Assembly: GCA_963576475.1 (NCBI GenBank)
Contig: OY754964.1
Coordinates: 8,285,986 to 8,349,985, forward strand
Origin: Molanna angustata
Lineage: Eukaryota; Arthropoda; Insecta; Trichoptera; Molannidae
Reading direction: 5' to 3'
DNA: 64,000 bases
Notes under the pieces: generated by a model
What the model was told of the DNA's origin: nothing
Database searches by the model: none
Seen by the model: the letters and a program-made list of their open reading frames with translations, nothing else
Shown: in pieces, positions 31,396-43,720 of the stretch
Layout: every line of letters starts with the position of its first letter
Numbering within the stretch: the stretch's first letter is position 1
Position numbers and translations under genes: made by a program

Positions 31396-31926
31396 GAAAA
31401 AAAAATAAAAAATAAAAATATTGAGAAAACCGCTGTATTTTATTTTTTCTCTATAACGATATTAAGAAATATTCGCTTTGAATAATTAAATTCTACTTAG
31501 TCCTTATCGATGTCTTCTCTCTGTAGGTATATTTTTACAACATTGGAAAATTATCAACAATCATTATCGTCAAGCGTCTATTGAAAAACCTTGATCTAAG
31601 AACGATGATCATCTTCATTAAATAGTTATAGTATAAATCTATTGATACTTTATGGTAACGATTACATAATCCATGTTTGTCAATGTCACTTTTAATATGA
31701 TACAACATTACATCTGCGTAAAAATCAGGAGCGAATAAATTCGTATTAATCATGAGGAAAATAAACACTAACTATATTTAGGATCTGTATAGCGCCGTTT
31801 GATGATTCAATGTCATTAAAGCGTTAATAGCTTAGTTATTAGTTATTTCATTCATGCACCCGAATGTTATTTAATTTATATTTCACTATTAAAACCCGAC
31901 AGACGTTGTCCTGCCTATTTAATTAT
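31396..31926. other. AT-rich stretch with a LINE tail relic
   Basis: TATAGCGCCGTTTGATGATT at 31791-31810 is a diverged copy of TATAGCGCCGTTTAATGATT at 51357-51376, the 3' flank of a minus-strand LINE there. No gene was recognised. Confidence 0.4.
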
Positions 31927-32140
31927 GTCGGCCTTCGTGGTTCAGTTGGTTGGGTATCTGACTGCTGAACCAAAGGTCCCGGGTTCGATTTCCGGTGGAG
32001 ATACAATTTTTAATTGTGTTTTCAGTCTAGATCTGTGAGACGATTAATACCGTAAGTTTCCAGAATGTGGCAACTTGTTATTGGGTGCGTGTTAAATATT
32101 TGACATAGTACCTATTAGTTGCACGAGGAGCAATATTAAA
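31927..32140 (+). repeat. SINE A, near-complete copy
   Basis: The tRNA-like head is TCGTGGTTCAGTTGGTTGGG (A box), with GTCCCGGGTTCGATTTCCGG (B box). It is followed by the body words TTTTCAGTCTAGATCTGTGA, GAATGTGGCAACTTGTTATT and TTGACATAGTACCTATTAGT. The poly(A)-rich end is reached at about 32140. It would be transcribed by RNA polymerase III from the internal promoter if intact; it is a SINE and not a tRNA gene. Confidence 0.85.
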
Positions 32141-32375
32141 TATTTTGATATTAAATATTCTTATCTAGATTAGCTAATTATCATTCCGTATTTTTTTCTC
32201 TTCCATCCCTACAGTCCCTTCCTTCCCTAGTCATTCATTCATTTATAATTTTATTTAATTATTTAAACCAATAAAGGTATTTGAACCTTTAGCATTTTAC
32301 CAGTTTCATATAATATACCATTTTATATATGGGTATATAGGATTTTTTTCTTATTATTTTTTGATTTTGATATTT

Positions 32376-32414
32376 GAAATAAAAAAAAAAAATAAAAAAA
32401 AATAAATAAACAAA

Positions 32415-32453
<39 letters not shown>

Positions 32454-32458
32454 ACAAA

Positions 32459-32490
<32 letters not shown>

Positions 32491-32526
32491 CAAATAAATA
32501 AATAAATAAATAAATAAATAAATATA

Positions 32527-32561
<35 letters not shown>

Positions 32562-32810
32562 ATCGATAAATAAATAAATAAATAAATAAATTAAAAAAAA
32601 AATTAATGAATAAATAAACAATATATGATAAATAAACGAATAAATAAATTAATAAATTAATAAAAAAATAATAATAAATAAATAAATAGATAGATAGATA
32701 GATATATAGATAGATAGATAAATAAATATTAAATAAATAAGAAAACTAATAAATTAATTAATTAATCACTAAACTAATTAATTAACTTATTTGGTAATAA
32801 GTAAAGAAAC
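32376..32810. repeat. AAAT tetranucleotide microsatellite block
   Basis: Long runs of AATA/AAAT broken by occasional substitutions (CAAAT, ATCG), with a GATA run at 32687-32712. It lies about 230 bp after a SINE A copy; such arrays often grow from retroelement A-tails, but here there is a gap. Confidence 0.95.
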
Positions 32811-33059
32811 AAATAAATAGAAAATATATGAACGTATGTTTCATTCCTTTCAATACTTCATACAATTAACTTTTCAAGGATGAACCTGTAAATATAAAGC
32901 ATTGGCTATATTGACTACGCCTTTGCTCCGGGGTACAGATTTGCGCTTGTCATCTCATACCTACATTTACATACATAATATATCATACCCGTCTCTTTCC
33001 TACTTGACACCCGTTTAATTACAGTAAAAGAGATAAAATCATACATCAAATCGTTTATA
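32811..33059. other. spacer, nothing recognised
   Basis: No feature was recognised. Confidence 0.35.
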
Positions 33060-33385
33060 GTTTTTTTTTTGTCACCACTATTATGGTGGATAGTGGAGAG
33101 TCGTGATTTCAAATTTTTTGAGTGTTATTTTACTATGAGTTTCGTTATTTTTGTGTGTATAGTGTACTATGAAATTGTCCTTTGTAAATTGTACATTGTA
33201 AAATACACATGTACAATGTACATACGTACAGTCCATACTAGTTCAATCGACTTCATATTGATATTACAACTGTATGTAGTAGGTTTATTAACTATATGAG
33301 CTGATTAGTTTTCTTAACACATTTTTTGTCCATCTCTTCTCTATGATTTCATCTGTCAAAACTTCCAGAACGCGAGAGTGTTTAA
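33060..33385 (+). repeat. interspersed repeat F, most complete copy
   Basis: It contains, in order, GTGGAGAGTCGTGATTTCAA, TACTATGAGTTTCGTTATTT, GAGCTGATTAGTTTTCTTAA and ATGATTTCATCTGTCAAAAC, all shared with 15485-15790 and 26060-26245. It is non-coding. Confidence 0.55.
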
Positions 33386-34084
33386 ATTTTGTTGAAAGAA
33401 TATTTAAAATATTTATGTTGTCGTCCGTTCTGAGGAAGATGCGGTCGCTTTAAAACCGGTCTTAAAGCGTGGCTTAACGAAGCCAATTGTAATAATAATT
33501 TATTACATTGTCTAAAAGTGCCACAAAATAAACTCCAAAAATATTTAGGTAAGGTACCTACCGAAAAAAAGCATTCAGGATTTGTCAACATATTATTATA
33601 ACCTTTGTTGTGGAGAGTTCAGTGTTGGCCACAACCCACACGTTTTTTTTTTAAATGTTTCTTAATTTAAATATGTCTTCGTCGAAAATAACAAAAAAAC
33701 AAGATGGAAATGCCGACAATGGTAAAAATCGATTTTAGACGACCTTGCCGTAAAAAAATGGCTGCCTCATACGAAATTGTTTTTTCCGTGTGTTTTTTTT
33801 TTGTTTTGCTTATTATATTCAATCTGAAAATATGTCTCGAAATGATAGGCGCAAACATTTCCTGTATACAAACAAATAATTGATCACGTTTTTTTAGTTT
33901 ATTAAGATTAAGACGCGGTTACGGATCGATAAAAAATCCAAGTTTCATGTGTACGAGTAAATAAAAGTGAAAAAAATCCTCTATACTAGATTACGCTGGT
34001 GTAACTTATACCTAGCGCCACTGTGGATTTAGACAATTTAGATAGAACACAAGGTGTGCATATTAAAAACTGACTTCTATCCTA
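33386..34084. other. mixed stretch, possible Penelope-type relic
   Basis: CTGAGGAAGATGCGGTCGC then AAAACCGGTC at 33432-33464 is another stem-plus-box pattern loosely like the hammerhead-like motifs. The phrase GTGGAGAGTTCAGTGTTGG then CCACAACC at 33611-33638 repeats 16121-16147. No gene was recognised. Confidence 0.35.
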
Positions 34085-34116
34085 AAGTGCACTTTACACG
34101 AACACTATTTTCAACG

Positions 34117-34518
34117 GGTTTCAGGTTTTCGACGGGATTTTCAACGCGATGGGCAAAAAAATAGAACGTCTTCTTTTTTCAACGCGATTTTCATCCTTTT
34201 TGGTAAAACAGAAATCTGAAAAATTATTCGCTGTCGTCGTTACCGACGAGTCAAAATGGCTGCCGTTTGCGTTGACTTTTACGTGTGACAATCGCTCGCG
34301 ATGTATTTTGTTTATTTGGTTTCAGGTTTTCGACGGGATTTTCAACGCGATGGGCAAAAAAATAGAACGTCTTCTTTTTTCAACGCGATTTTCATCCTTT
34401 TTGGTAAAACAGAAATCTGCAAAATTATTCGCTGTCGTCGTTACCGACGAGTCAAAATGGCTGCCGTTTGCGTTGACTTTTACGTGAGACATTCGCTCGC
34501 GATGTATTTTGTTTATTT
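34117..34518. repeat. 201-bp tandem duplication inside the TIR element
   Basis: Two copies of a 201-bp unit starting GGTTTCAGGTTTTCGACGGG, with very few differences. Each contains the inverted words GTCGTTACCGACGAG. Because both copies stay in one frame, a 112-codon open frame spans them; it is a consequence of the duplication and not evidence for a gene. Confidence 0.92.
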
Positions 34519-34640
34519 GGAAAGTGTCGAAACTTTCGATATACTATGTTAATTATTACATAATTTTTCGATATAGGTACATTTATTTATATTATATTAA
34601 AAATTTGCACATATAATTGTGTAAACTGTGTAAAGTACTG

Positions 34641-34748
34641 TAAAGCGATGCTCGGAGTAACCTCTATTTTGGATGCTGTTTTAAGCGTTGCGTGTAAAGC
34701 GATGTTTGGAGTAATCTGTATTTTGGATACTATTTTAAGCGTTGAAAA
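34641..34748. repeat. 54-bp tandem duplication inside the TIR element
   Basis: Two copies of a 54-bp unit beginning TAAAGCGATG and ending GCGTTG, about 90 percent alike by eye. Subterminal repeats of this kind are common transposase-binding regions in DNA transposons, but that role here is inference. Confidence 0.85.
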
Positions 34749-34840
34749 CCGGGTCGCGTTGAAAATAGTGTCCGTGTAAAGTGCACTTAAGACGAGCCTA
34801 TTAAAAATTGACTCCTACCCTAATACGTGCCTATTATTAC

Positions 34841-34990
34841 TTACTTACTTACTTACTTTACGGATCCGGACTTTAGACCTTGCCACTCCAATAGGCGGCG
34901 ACGGATATCGCTTTGTCGTTCGCTGTTTTAAGTCGTCTGTGCTGCATGTCGTCTTCATTTGTGGGCATATTAGTAGATGGGCGTCATCCT
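34841..34990 (-). pseudogene. LINE C-terminus with AAGT tail
   Basis: The minus strand reads NEDDMQHRRLKTANDKAISV then AAYWSGKV and a stop, followed by CCGGATCCGTAAAG and four AAGT repeats. The ending 'A..VA.YW..KV' plus stop is typical of lepidopteran R1/CR1-like elements. It has the same 3' end type as the insertion at 18410-18566. It is strongly 5'-truncated. Confidence 0.65.
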
Positions 34991-34994
34991 GTTC

Positions 34995-35600
34995 CTCTCC
35001 GCATTAAAACAGCATGTATCTTCTCCCTCCAGAAATCCCCACCTCTGTTGGTTCTTATTACATCTGTCTTGTTTTATTGCCTATTATAGTCTGTCTTGTT
35101 TTGTTGCCTATTATTAGGGGTACCTATGTAACTACAACTGACTCTAATTCATTTAATTCTTTTACTGTCCACAGCGCCAGGCTCTGGAATCAACTTCCCG
35201 TTGATGTTTGCACCTTACCCTCATTTTTTTCCTTTAAGTCTCTGATATCTTTCTTCCCTCTGTTTTTCTTCTTATCTCTTACTCTTGCCTTATTTTCCTT
35301 CCTACCACTATCTCTGCCCCTTTTTTCCCCTTTCCATCCCCTCTATGTATAGGTATATATATATTTTTTCTTATTTTGTGTTTTTCTTACATTTACTTAA
35401 GTTTCTTTAATTTTTGCTTTTCAGCTTTCTTTTTAAAACTGGTTTTTATATGCTATTATTATTTTTTTAATTAGGTTGACTGGAAGACGTTAATTCATTG
35501 ACAAGTTCGTCTTTTGGTTATTATAATGTATTCTTTTGTACATTATGTTTTGCATGAATTTTATTTTAGAAAATAAAGTTTTATAATTATTATTTTTATA
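34995..35600 (+). pseudogene. Jockey/CR1-type LINE 3' end
   Basis: The frame closing near 35350 contains FTVHSARLWNQLPVDVCTLP, then SFFSFKSLISFFP. This is the 'A..WN.LP..I....S...FK..L' signature of LINE reverse transcriptase C-termini. A 27-bp duplication (TGTCTTGTTTTATTGCC) is present before it. The 3' end at 35560-35600 is TTTTAGAAAATAAAG followed by an AT-rich tail. Confidence 0.65.
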
Positions 35601-35608
35601 AACTGGCG

Positions 35609-35830
35609 TCTGGTTGCCTTTGAAATGTGGTGCTACACCCGCATGGCTAAGATCCATTGGTCAGACATTCCAAACGACGTAATTCTGAGCAGAGTCTGAG
35701 AAACAAGGCAGCTTCTAAAGAGGGTTGTCTGACAACGATCCAAATGGATAGGCCATAACATCATGCGTCTGAGTCTGCTCGTTACTATCGCCGAGGTTGC
35801 CCTAGAGACATGTAGGTATATGGATTAACT
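35609..35830 (+). pseudogene. LINE thumb-region remnant
   Basis: The plus frame reads FEMWCYTRMAKIHWSDIPND, then VILSRV, a stop, and later KWIGHNIMRLSLL. 'EMWC.RRM..I.WTD...N..VL.R' then 'W.GH..R' is a standard post-RT block of LINE proteins. Internal stops and frame changes mark it as dead. Confidence 0.6.
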
Positions 35831-37857
35831 CAATGACAGTCCACGAGTGTGAACAACAAGTTAATAACAAAGTCAGACAGACGAGTGTGAATCTTCCATT
35901 CACATTCGTCAATTGTTCTTTTTACACTTTGGTGCCGAGATTATTAATCTAGAGGGCTCCATGAGCTACTTTTCTCGCTATGCATTTTTTTTCTTGTCGC
36001 TCACTTAGCGTTCTGTGAAGGGGCCATTTACAGTCCCCATATGCAGAGCGGGCGGTGGTGGAAGTAGCGAATGACTTCATAGTACGTTAAAGGTATTATA
36101 CAATGTAAATCATACAATGTAAAACACGTATTATGGAAAATGGTTTTGTTCCCTTAAGTCAAAAATGTTAATAAAGATAAAAATCTTCTTGGATAATATA
36201 CGACATGATAATAATCCTTATAACAAAATCTGGGTCATGAACTTGGCTGTCAATTAAATGCAATTATTCCGTAGTAAGCATATTCTTGGTCTCCCCTAAA
36301 TGAAACATCAGTAGCGGCTTCAATATCTAACACGTTTTTTTTTCAATTTTTTTTATAATTCATCAACAAGACCAAAATTCGCTGTGGATGTTGGTTCGTG
36401 ATGTATTTTTTCTAGAAACAAAGACAATAAATACTTTGCTGAGATTTCAATATTATTGAATTGTTAATTGTACAAGCACTGCACATTGTACATGAACACA
36501 TTGTAGGAATGATTGTTATGACAGTTGGGAAGATAAAATGTCTAGTGAATCTTTGTTTTCCAAATCGGACAGTGAATGTGTATATTATATTTAATTTTGA
36601 TTTTTATTTTCAAGATTTTTGTAATAAATAAGTATTTTTAACTAATCCAGACAGAAACAATAGTTTTCATGTAGATTGAAAAATCTAAAACAGATTACAT
36701 ATTTACTATGTATTTTGATATCAATTAACCCAGATGAACCCACTGTCCTAAAAAAAGAACACTAGACATGTTTCATTAAATAAGCACTTTCAACATGTAT
36801 ACAATTATTTTTTTTTACTGGTAACATCATATTTGTGTTTTCTAAGGTTGGCTTCATCGTTTTTAACGTATTTCTTTTATCAGTTTTTTTGAACACATAT
36901 TACAGCCCTAATTTTGAACACATCTTATTTGAACAATTATTTTAAAGATGAATTTGAAAAGAAATCTAAATTAATATTACTTATCGTTTCTTTATGAATG
37001 TAATGAATACCGCGTTTAAGATTCTCAATATTTGGTATTTGTCCAATTCGTCGATTCAATATTTGACCTGTAAATACTAATTCATGGTTTCTGCTTTAAT
37101 ATTCGCAACACCAGCAACGCCTCTGATACACTTGTCATAACAATATTGTCAAGATGACATTTTAAAACAAATCTTTATCGTAAGTGTAGGTATGTATAAA
37201 ACACAAACTGCAAAACCTTGCTCTACATTGCGCATGTGTTGAATTCCATTATATTTCATACTACAAAGAGTTTTATATATTTTTTATATAATTAATACCA
37301 GAGTGCATAATATTTAATCAACCATTTCATATTCTACATGCACACTAAGAGTACTATTATGTACGTACGAAGTTACAAGAATAATCCAGATCGCGCCGTG
37401 TGATAGTGGAAATTCATTTGACTTATTTATTGATGGCCTAGGTTCAATTTCCAGCCAACGTGAAATCAACGCAAAGTCTCTGTAGTAGGATGGGTAGATA
37501 TTTTTTTTTTTGAATTTCAAAATGAAATAGTGCGGAATAGTTGCCTATTGAAATTTGAAGAAAAACGCATCTTCCGTTCGCTCATCGCTCTTGATTTTGC
37601 AAAAATTTAAGAAAATTGCGCCGTTTTTGTATTTTTTTTAAAGTTTAAACATTAAAAATAAAGAAACGTTAGTTTCTCGTGACGTCTTAGAAAATAACTG
37701 AAATTTATCACATTTTCGCAATTTACACTATGGAGCTCATCTCGCGATTTTTTAAATTTAAATAATACAATACAAAAAAAAATAACCAATTATAATATAC
37801 ACATTAAAAAAATATTGACCTTTACCTGAGTGCAAGTATTCGTGTGTACAATCAAAA
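35831..37857. other. AT-rich stretch, nothing recognised
   Basis: About 2 kb. A patch at 36006-36066 (GAAGGGGCCATTTACAG, then GAGCGGGCGGTGGTGG) is GC-rich but short. No gene was recognised. Confidence 0.45.
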
Positions 37858-37990
37858 GAACTGTTAATATTGTAAGTTTCCAGAATGTGGCAACTTGTTA
37901 TTGGGTGCGTGTTAAATTAATATTTGACATAGAACCTGTTAGTTGCCCGAGAAGTAATATAAAAATAAAATATAAATAAAATAAAATAAA
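37858..37990 (+). repeat. SINE A, 5'-truncated
   Basis: It starts at AATATTGTAAGTTTCCAGAA and continues GTGGCAACTTGTTATTGGGT, CCTGTTAGTTGCCCGAGAAG, ending in an ATAAAATA-rich tail. The tRNA head is missing. Confidence 0.8.
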
Positions 37991-38007
37991 TCACTTAGAT
38001 TTAATAA

Positions 38008-38053
38008 GATGCATCTATTTCAATTAAATAGATTTAATTGAAGTAGATGCATC
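38008..38053. repeat. 46-bp near-perfect hairpin
   Basis: Two 21-base arms (GATGCATCTATTTCAAT and onward) pair with one mismatch around a 4-base loop. It lies directly after the SINE A tail. Confidence 0.85.
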
Positions 38054-40799
38054 CTATGTGGTTGATAATTAAAAAAATAAAAGTAGACATGAGTCGTATT
38101 AGGGTGGATTTGAAATGCCAACTCAATACTCTATTATTTCATGGGGTAATTTGTAGAATCCAATAGATCAGTCTATTATTAAAACGATCATGTACCCTAA
38201 AACTGCAGAAGTATGGCTAACTTAGGTAATCCGACGATTAAGACCAAATAACTTTAACAAATTATGTATATTATTTGGAAAAAATAATAAATAAAAAAAA
38301 CAACACGGAATACCTCGCTTCGGGTGTTTAAGTTGTTCCATGGGAATATTAAATAAAACAATTCTCAAAAGGTTGCACATCTGAATTTAAATTATAGGTA
38401 TTCACTGAATAACTTTAAACTTCTTCACGATGGGCCCATATTAAATGAGAAATGTATATTATTATCTTAAACCCAATACTGAATTATATAATAACGTAAT
38501 TTAAATGAATCCGTTTTTCATAGATTCGTGAATAAGTTGTTAAAAGCATGCTTTACACAATAACATGTGGAATAAATGAACGTTTAAAGAATTATTTTTG
38601 AAAAATATATTCAAGAATCAATTTAACAGATAAGTCATATAGGGAACCATTCAGAGACCTTCCTTTGATATTTCAATTAGGTTTTTAAATCGCTCTTGAT
38701 CTCGTACTCTTAAACGGAGCTCTGCATGTAACATTGTAAAATTTGTATTATTATCTATGGTATTGCGATATTATGGTATTTTTTCAATACAAAAATCTAA
38801 TAACATGAATAATTGATTTTATAAAAAAAATATTATATTAGGTATATCAAATATAATTATGCATTTATAATTATGTTTGTCAGTGTAAGATGATATTTCT
38901 TGTATTCGTCCCAAGTAAAATTTGGCGTCAGTGCAGTAATTTTATTGGCACATAAAAAAAAACATTACCTACAACTCGTAACTAAATTATTTCATACTTT
39001 TCGTAGAATTAATTAAAAACAAAAAGAAATAAAATAAATTTATTAAGATACAAAAAATACTACAAGTAAATAATACCATCCACAAATCTTAAATAACAAG
39101 GAAGTGCCTTGGATATTCGGCAGTAAAAAAATACTAAATAAATGACAATCAATTTTTCCTTTCAGTTTTTTGTCACATTTGATAGTACTTTTTATGGAGT
39201 ATTTGTTAAACAAAATATCCGTTCTTTGGAAGGGTTTGAATTGTTTAAGTATTGCCACATTAATGAATATATTTGTCTTTGTATTCTGATGGAATTTTTC
39301 ATGGTTATTTTATTTTACATATTCACGCCGTTACTTTTTTCACGCCAAGTTTTTTAATTGCGTATACTCATAACCTCTTTAACATTCATGCACCGCGTCA
39401 TATAAGCTTCCCGTTGCAGTGTTGTTATTGTATATTATTTTTCATTTAACTATCATTCATATTTATTTTTTTACACCTTTATCACAAAGACTATTATGAA
39501 GAAAACTGCTGCCCAACTAGGTGACCCTGTTCTTGGGCAAGCGGTTTACAATTTTACCAAACCAAATATTTGACATTTTAGTTTTACATAGTTATGTATT
39601 TTGTCTTTCCCAAAAAAAATATTAGAGCGGACACCAGACATCACAACACAACAAATTACAATATAACATAGTTACTAATATCTTAAACACAAAAGTATAA
39701 ACCGATACAGTAAATTTTGATATGTTATTATTTTAATATTATTTCTACCATAATATGCACACCCGTTGTATTATATACGTACCTCTCTTATTATTCATTC
39801 CATTTCCTTTTTATATTTTTTAATCAATGCTTTTTGAAATGTGTTTTTTCGCATTATTATCGAATATATTATATTGCCAAGTGACCGACCAAAAAAATGC
39901 AAAAACGAACAAACAAACCTATCTATGCTTTCCACGATAGTAAATTATTAAAGTTTACAGCAATTTAAAATAATGATTGGATAAATATGCGTTATAGTTT
40001 GAACGAAATCTTAAATGTAAGAAATTTCTTTATGACATACAGGTATACCTACTCATTTGAAAATTTATACACTTTGCTGTACAGATTATAAATTGCTCTC
40101 GGAAGATGCAATCGTTATAAAAAAGTATGGAATTAATATTATCGTAGTGTTGATAGAAGTAACATTGTGAAACTCGATTCTCTGGACATAATTATAAATT
40201 CATGGCTGCTCAATGAGATGTCATTTCAGGGTTTCTCACTTAAGATGCATACAATGTCAGATGTAATCATTATGTATCAACTAATACAAAGATGGCAACT
40301 ACGTAAATTAAAACTATATATGTTGTAAAGTATGTACAAAGGTAATATTGTATTAGGTAAATCATGATTTACATGTCGCAGAGCGAGTGCGAAAAAAAAA
40401 CAGATCATGAAGTTTTAATTCATTGTATGACACAGATGCACCTGCATGAAATTGCTTTGTATAAACTGTAGTGACCTAATGATTTTGAGACACAAGTTGT
40501 AAAATACTTGTTTATTTAAAATTAAGGGATGTAAGGGACGGAAGGGTTGTAGGTACTTAAGAGACATTGCAACCCATGTCGGGTATCAGATAGTATCAAA
40601 CAAATACTTAATCATTATTTTTAATGAATTATTGTTTTATGTTATTAAACATAATCTCGTGATCTAGATATGTTTGATTACTAAGAAATGATCAATAATT
40701 GGTCATTTAAAATCTTCGTTTGCAATTATATTATTTAAATAAATATTTATCTCGTAATAAGATCTTCTCAGCATTAAAAGATGTTATTAAAAAAATAAT
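38054..40799. other. AT-rich stretch, nothing recognised
   Basis: About 2.7 kb without recognised genes or repeats. CAACTAGGTGACCCTGTTCT at 39512 is an isolated GC-richer phrase. Confidence 0.5.
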
Positions 40800-41765
40800 A
40801 GGCATTCCTTATTATTAATTAATTGTGCTGATCTTAAATAAAAACATCATAAAATCTATATATTACGCACTATGCCAATCAATATTGTCATATGGAATTT
40901 TAGTCTGGGGTGGATGTGCTAAAGCTTTTATTGAAAAGGTACAAATTGCCCAAAAGTTTATAATAAAAATAATTAACCATTATCCGATTAGATTTCCATC
41001 CGACCGTCTCTTCGAGGAGTATAATGTACTCAAAATCCGTCAACTGTTTGCTAAACATGCAGTATCATATTGTAAATTCAAATACACAAATGTACTAATA
41101 TCTCAACAAGTCTACATGTCATGAACCTCAGTGATTCCCAATTTCCAGATACCATTAGTCAATACAACCCTATCACAACATCAATTTGGTTTTCTTGCAC
41201 CACTAATGTTTAACAGATTACCTTTAGATATTAAGAACATCAATACATATAAATTATTCAAAAAAAAAATAACAATGTGGATGCTCAGTAACAAAATTGA
41301 TATTGACAGCTGTCTATCTCACATCATTATATAATGTTTTCATGTACATAAACTGTATACTTTGGACCATGGTTGTTGTTTGGGTTTGTTTGAAATTATC
41401 TGTTTTATTGTTATTATTGTTGTGAATTTTATATTAAGTGTATTGTTATTGTATTTTTATATTTTTTTATTATTATCATAGTATTGTTCTTATATTATTG
41501 TTGTATAATGCAGTCAGTGATGAATAAGTTATATTGCATTATTATTTTTGTATTATCTTTTTATTATTGTTTATTGTTAGGTTACTTTTTGTTAATATAT
41601 TTTATTATTCTTTTTTTCTTATTATTTTTTTTTCTTCTTTTGAAGTTTTACTATTATTTTTTTTTGTTAAGTGCCCTCATCATCACGGGATGGAATCCTA
41701 GTGAGGCAGGCGCTGGTAAAAAAATGTACTTTTTTATATGCATTATTAATAAAATAAAATAAATA
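40800..41765 (+). pseudogene. CR1/Jockey-superfamily LINE 3' part
   Basis: A single reading frame from about 40825 to a TAA at 41332-41334 has only one internal stop (TGA at 41122-41124). It reads NKNIIKSIYYALCQSILSYG, then ILVWGGCAKAFIEKVQIAQK, RQLFAKHAVSYCKFKY and LMFNRLPLDIKNINTYKLFK. 'YYALCQSILSYGI.VWGG' and 'A.LMFN.LP..IK' are diagnostic of the C-terminal part of CR1/Jockey reverse transcriptases. The YADD core and the endonuclease are gone. A long T-rich 3' region leads to an AATAAAATAAAATAAATAAA tail at about 41747-41775. Confidence 0.8.
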
Positions 41766-42001
41766 AATAAAATAATTTTTTTCTTCTTAACGATGAACGA
41801 TATTTTTTATCAGGAGAATATGATTATTACACAAGTAATGCATGTTGTTATTGTGGAGGTTATCTTTTGTCAACATCCTCAAATTCATGATCTCCTAATA
41901 CCTCGTTTGATATAATCACGATTGACCACTGTGTACGTAATAATAATAATACATCGAATCAAGTATTCGTATTAGACGCAAAATATTTATACGTACACCC
42001 A
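41766..42001. other. spacer, nothing recognised
   Basis: AT-rich, with no feature recognised. Confidence 0.35.
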
Positions 42002-42174
42002 TCATCGCGCCGGAATGACAAGAGCACGTTCTGCCATATCACGCAGCAGAAGCCGTCGCAAGTTGCTTCTAAGCGACGCACGTGACTGTCTCACCAGATC
42101 GATGCGGCTACCTCTTCTAGTCTAATGAGCTCCTGGTATACGTGATCATATTGCCTCCGTGTTTTGATATCCAT
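42002..42174 (-). other. coding-like segment with frame change, unrecognised
   Basis: On the minus strand an ATG at 42172-42174 opens MDIKTRRQYDHVYQELIRLE then EVAASIW and a stop at 42091-42093. Overlapping it by three bases in the next frame, VRQSRASLRSNLRRLLLRDM then AERALVIPAR continues to a stop at 42002-42004. Both halves look like real protein (charged, helical, few rare AT-rich residues) in a GC-rich patch. At the junction the text CTG|GTGAGACA could be a 5' splice donor, or a base may have been lost. It is either a broken gene or transposon fragment, or an exon plus following sequence. I do not recognise a family. Confidence 0.35.
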
Positions 42175-43720
42175 CTTGCGTAATTCTCATTAATATTCAT
42201 TGATATGATGTTAAAAATCAATAGATATTGTCTCTGAACAACTTATTTAGATCGAAGTCGGTATTTTTAGTGCTATTAAAAAAATAGCAATAAAATATAA
42301 ATTAATATGCAACCACATGTTATCGAGTGATTGGGGTAGTATGATAGTGATCACATTAAAAATAGATTATGAAGAATTCCGAATAATTGATTTTCTTGGT
42401 AATAAGAAATGCTGAGAGGATTTTTCTCATTGTGATAAGTTACTAGTGCCTCGTAGCGATATATAGTAGAGTTTTTGTATATATTTTCATCATGTTTATA
42501 AACATTTCTAATAGTTTTTTTTTATATATTTACATATCTAGAAATTTAAAGTTATTTCCATGTTTCGTCGAGTAAAAGTTTTAAAACTTTAATGCCTCGT
42601 TTCAAAATATCTAACATATTCCTTATCATTTATTTGACTCTCATTGAACTACATGCGTATTTATTAATACTCAAACGTAAGCACAATGTAATTGATATTG
42701 GTCATAAAAACATACCATATAAACTGAAACATTATAATAATATAGGATATCGATAACTCTTCCCGATTTCTATCATCGAAGTCACCGGCACAGGTGTCTT
42801 GTTGATATGTTATTACTAACAATTGTTTTAATTATCCGACAACGTATATAGTGTGTAGTTCAATGAATAAACAAGTATGTATCTTATACGGTAAGGATTT
42901 ATCTGTATTTGGTGTTAATTGAGAGTCTTGAGCGATGATTTTCTTCAGATCGGCCCTGTTCTGGATGGTACTCGGGGTAATTAATATTCATTAAGGTGAC
43001 AGAGTTGGTTCAGGTGTAAATTCTTGGTGAATCAGCCTAGCAGATCTCGCACCTGTTACATGTCTTCCGACCTTGCGACCCTCGCTTTGTATTATTGGCC
43101 ATTCAATGAACGCCATCACGATCCGAACCAGATACCTGCACTACGGCTTATAATATACCAATTCATCTTTAACGTGTTTCAATCTTAAAATATATTTATT
43201 GTAAAGGAAAGAAATTTGTCAGCATCATGTATGTGAAAATGGAGGCTTCGCTAATATTTAGTGGAATTAAATTATCCTACGTATTTCTAAAAACAAAAGA
43301 GGTTGTCCTAGAGATATTTATATCAGTGATATGCGTTGTAGCGGCTACCAAGAGACGAAGAGGCTTATGGCCAACAGAGTATGTGGAGAGATGGAGTATT
43401 TATCTAAAAGTACCTATATTCTGTATTGACAAAATCAATACATGAGTATTGTTTTATTTTATTTTGAATTTCTTCTCGGGCAACTATCCGGTACTTTTTC
43501 AAATTTAATCATTTGTCACGCACCTAATTTTATTTTATTTTCATTTTTAATGGTCGAAAGAGTTATACAGTATACACAATTTATAAAACAGACAATGTAC
43601 ATTGCTTTATGAGTGGACCAGTGAAAACTCCGTGCATTAGGATAATTAATATTGATATATAACATAACAAATAATGTATGCTTGATTTACTGGTACATAA
43701 AAAAACACCAAAATAAGACA
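42175..43720. other. AT-rich stretch with a SINE A tail scrap
   Basis: TTCTCGGGCAACTATCCGGT at 43472 and TTTGTCACGCACCTAA at 43512 are minus-strand pieces of SINE A. Nothing else was recognised. Confidence 0.4.

Larger units (their letters stand above)
34085..34789. mobile_element. 705-bp terminal-inverted-repeat element
   Basis: AAGTGCACTTTACACGAACA then CTATTTTCAACG at 34085-34116 is the reverse complement of 34758-34789 with one mismatch, giving 32-bp terminal inverted repeats. The flanks also resemble each other: ATTAAAAACTGACTTCTATC to the left and ATTAAAAATTGACTCCTACC to the right. So the element may sit between two copies of an older repeat. It contains no transposase and is presumably non-autonomous. 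Confidence 0.8.

Noticed and set aside
34149..34487. 112-codon plus-strand frame with a repeated sequence
   Set aside because: Both halves come from the 201-bp tandem duplication in a non-autonomous TIR element.
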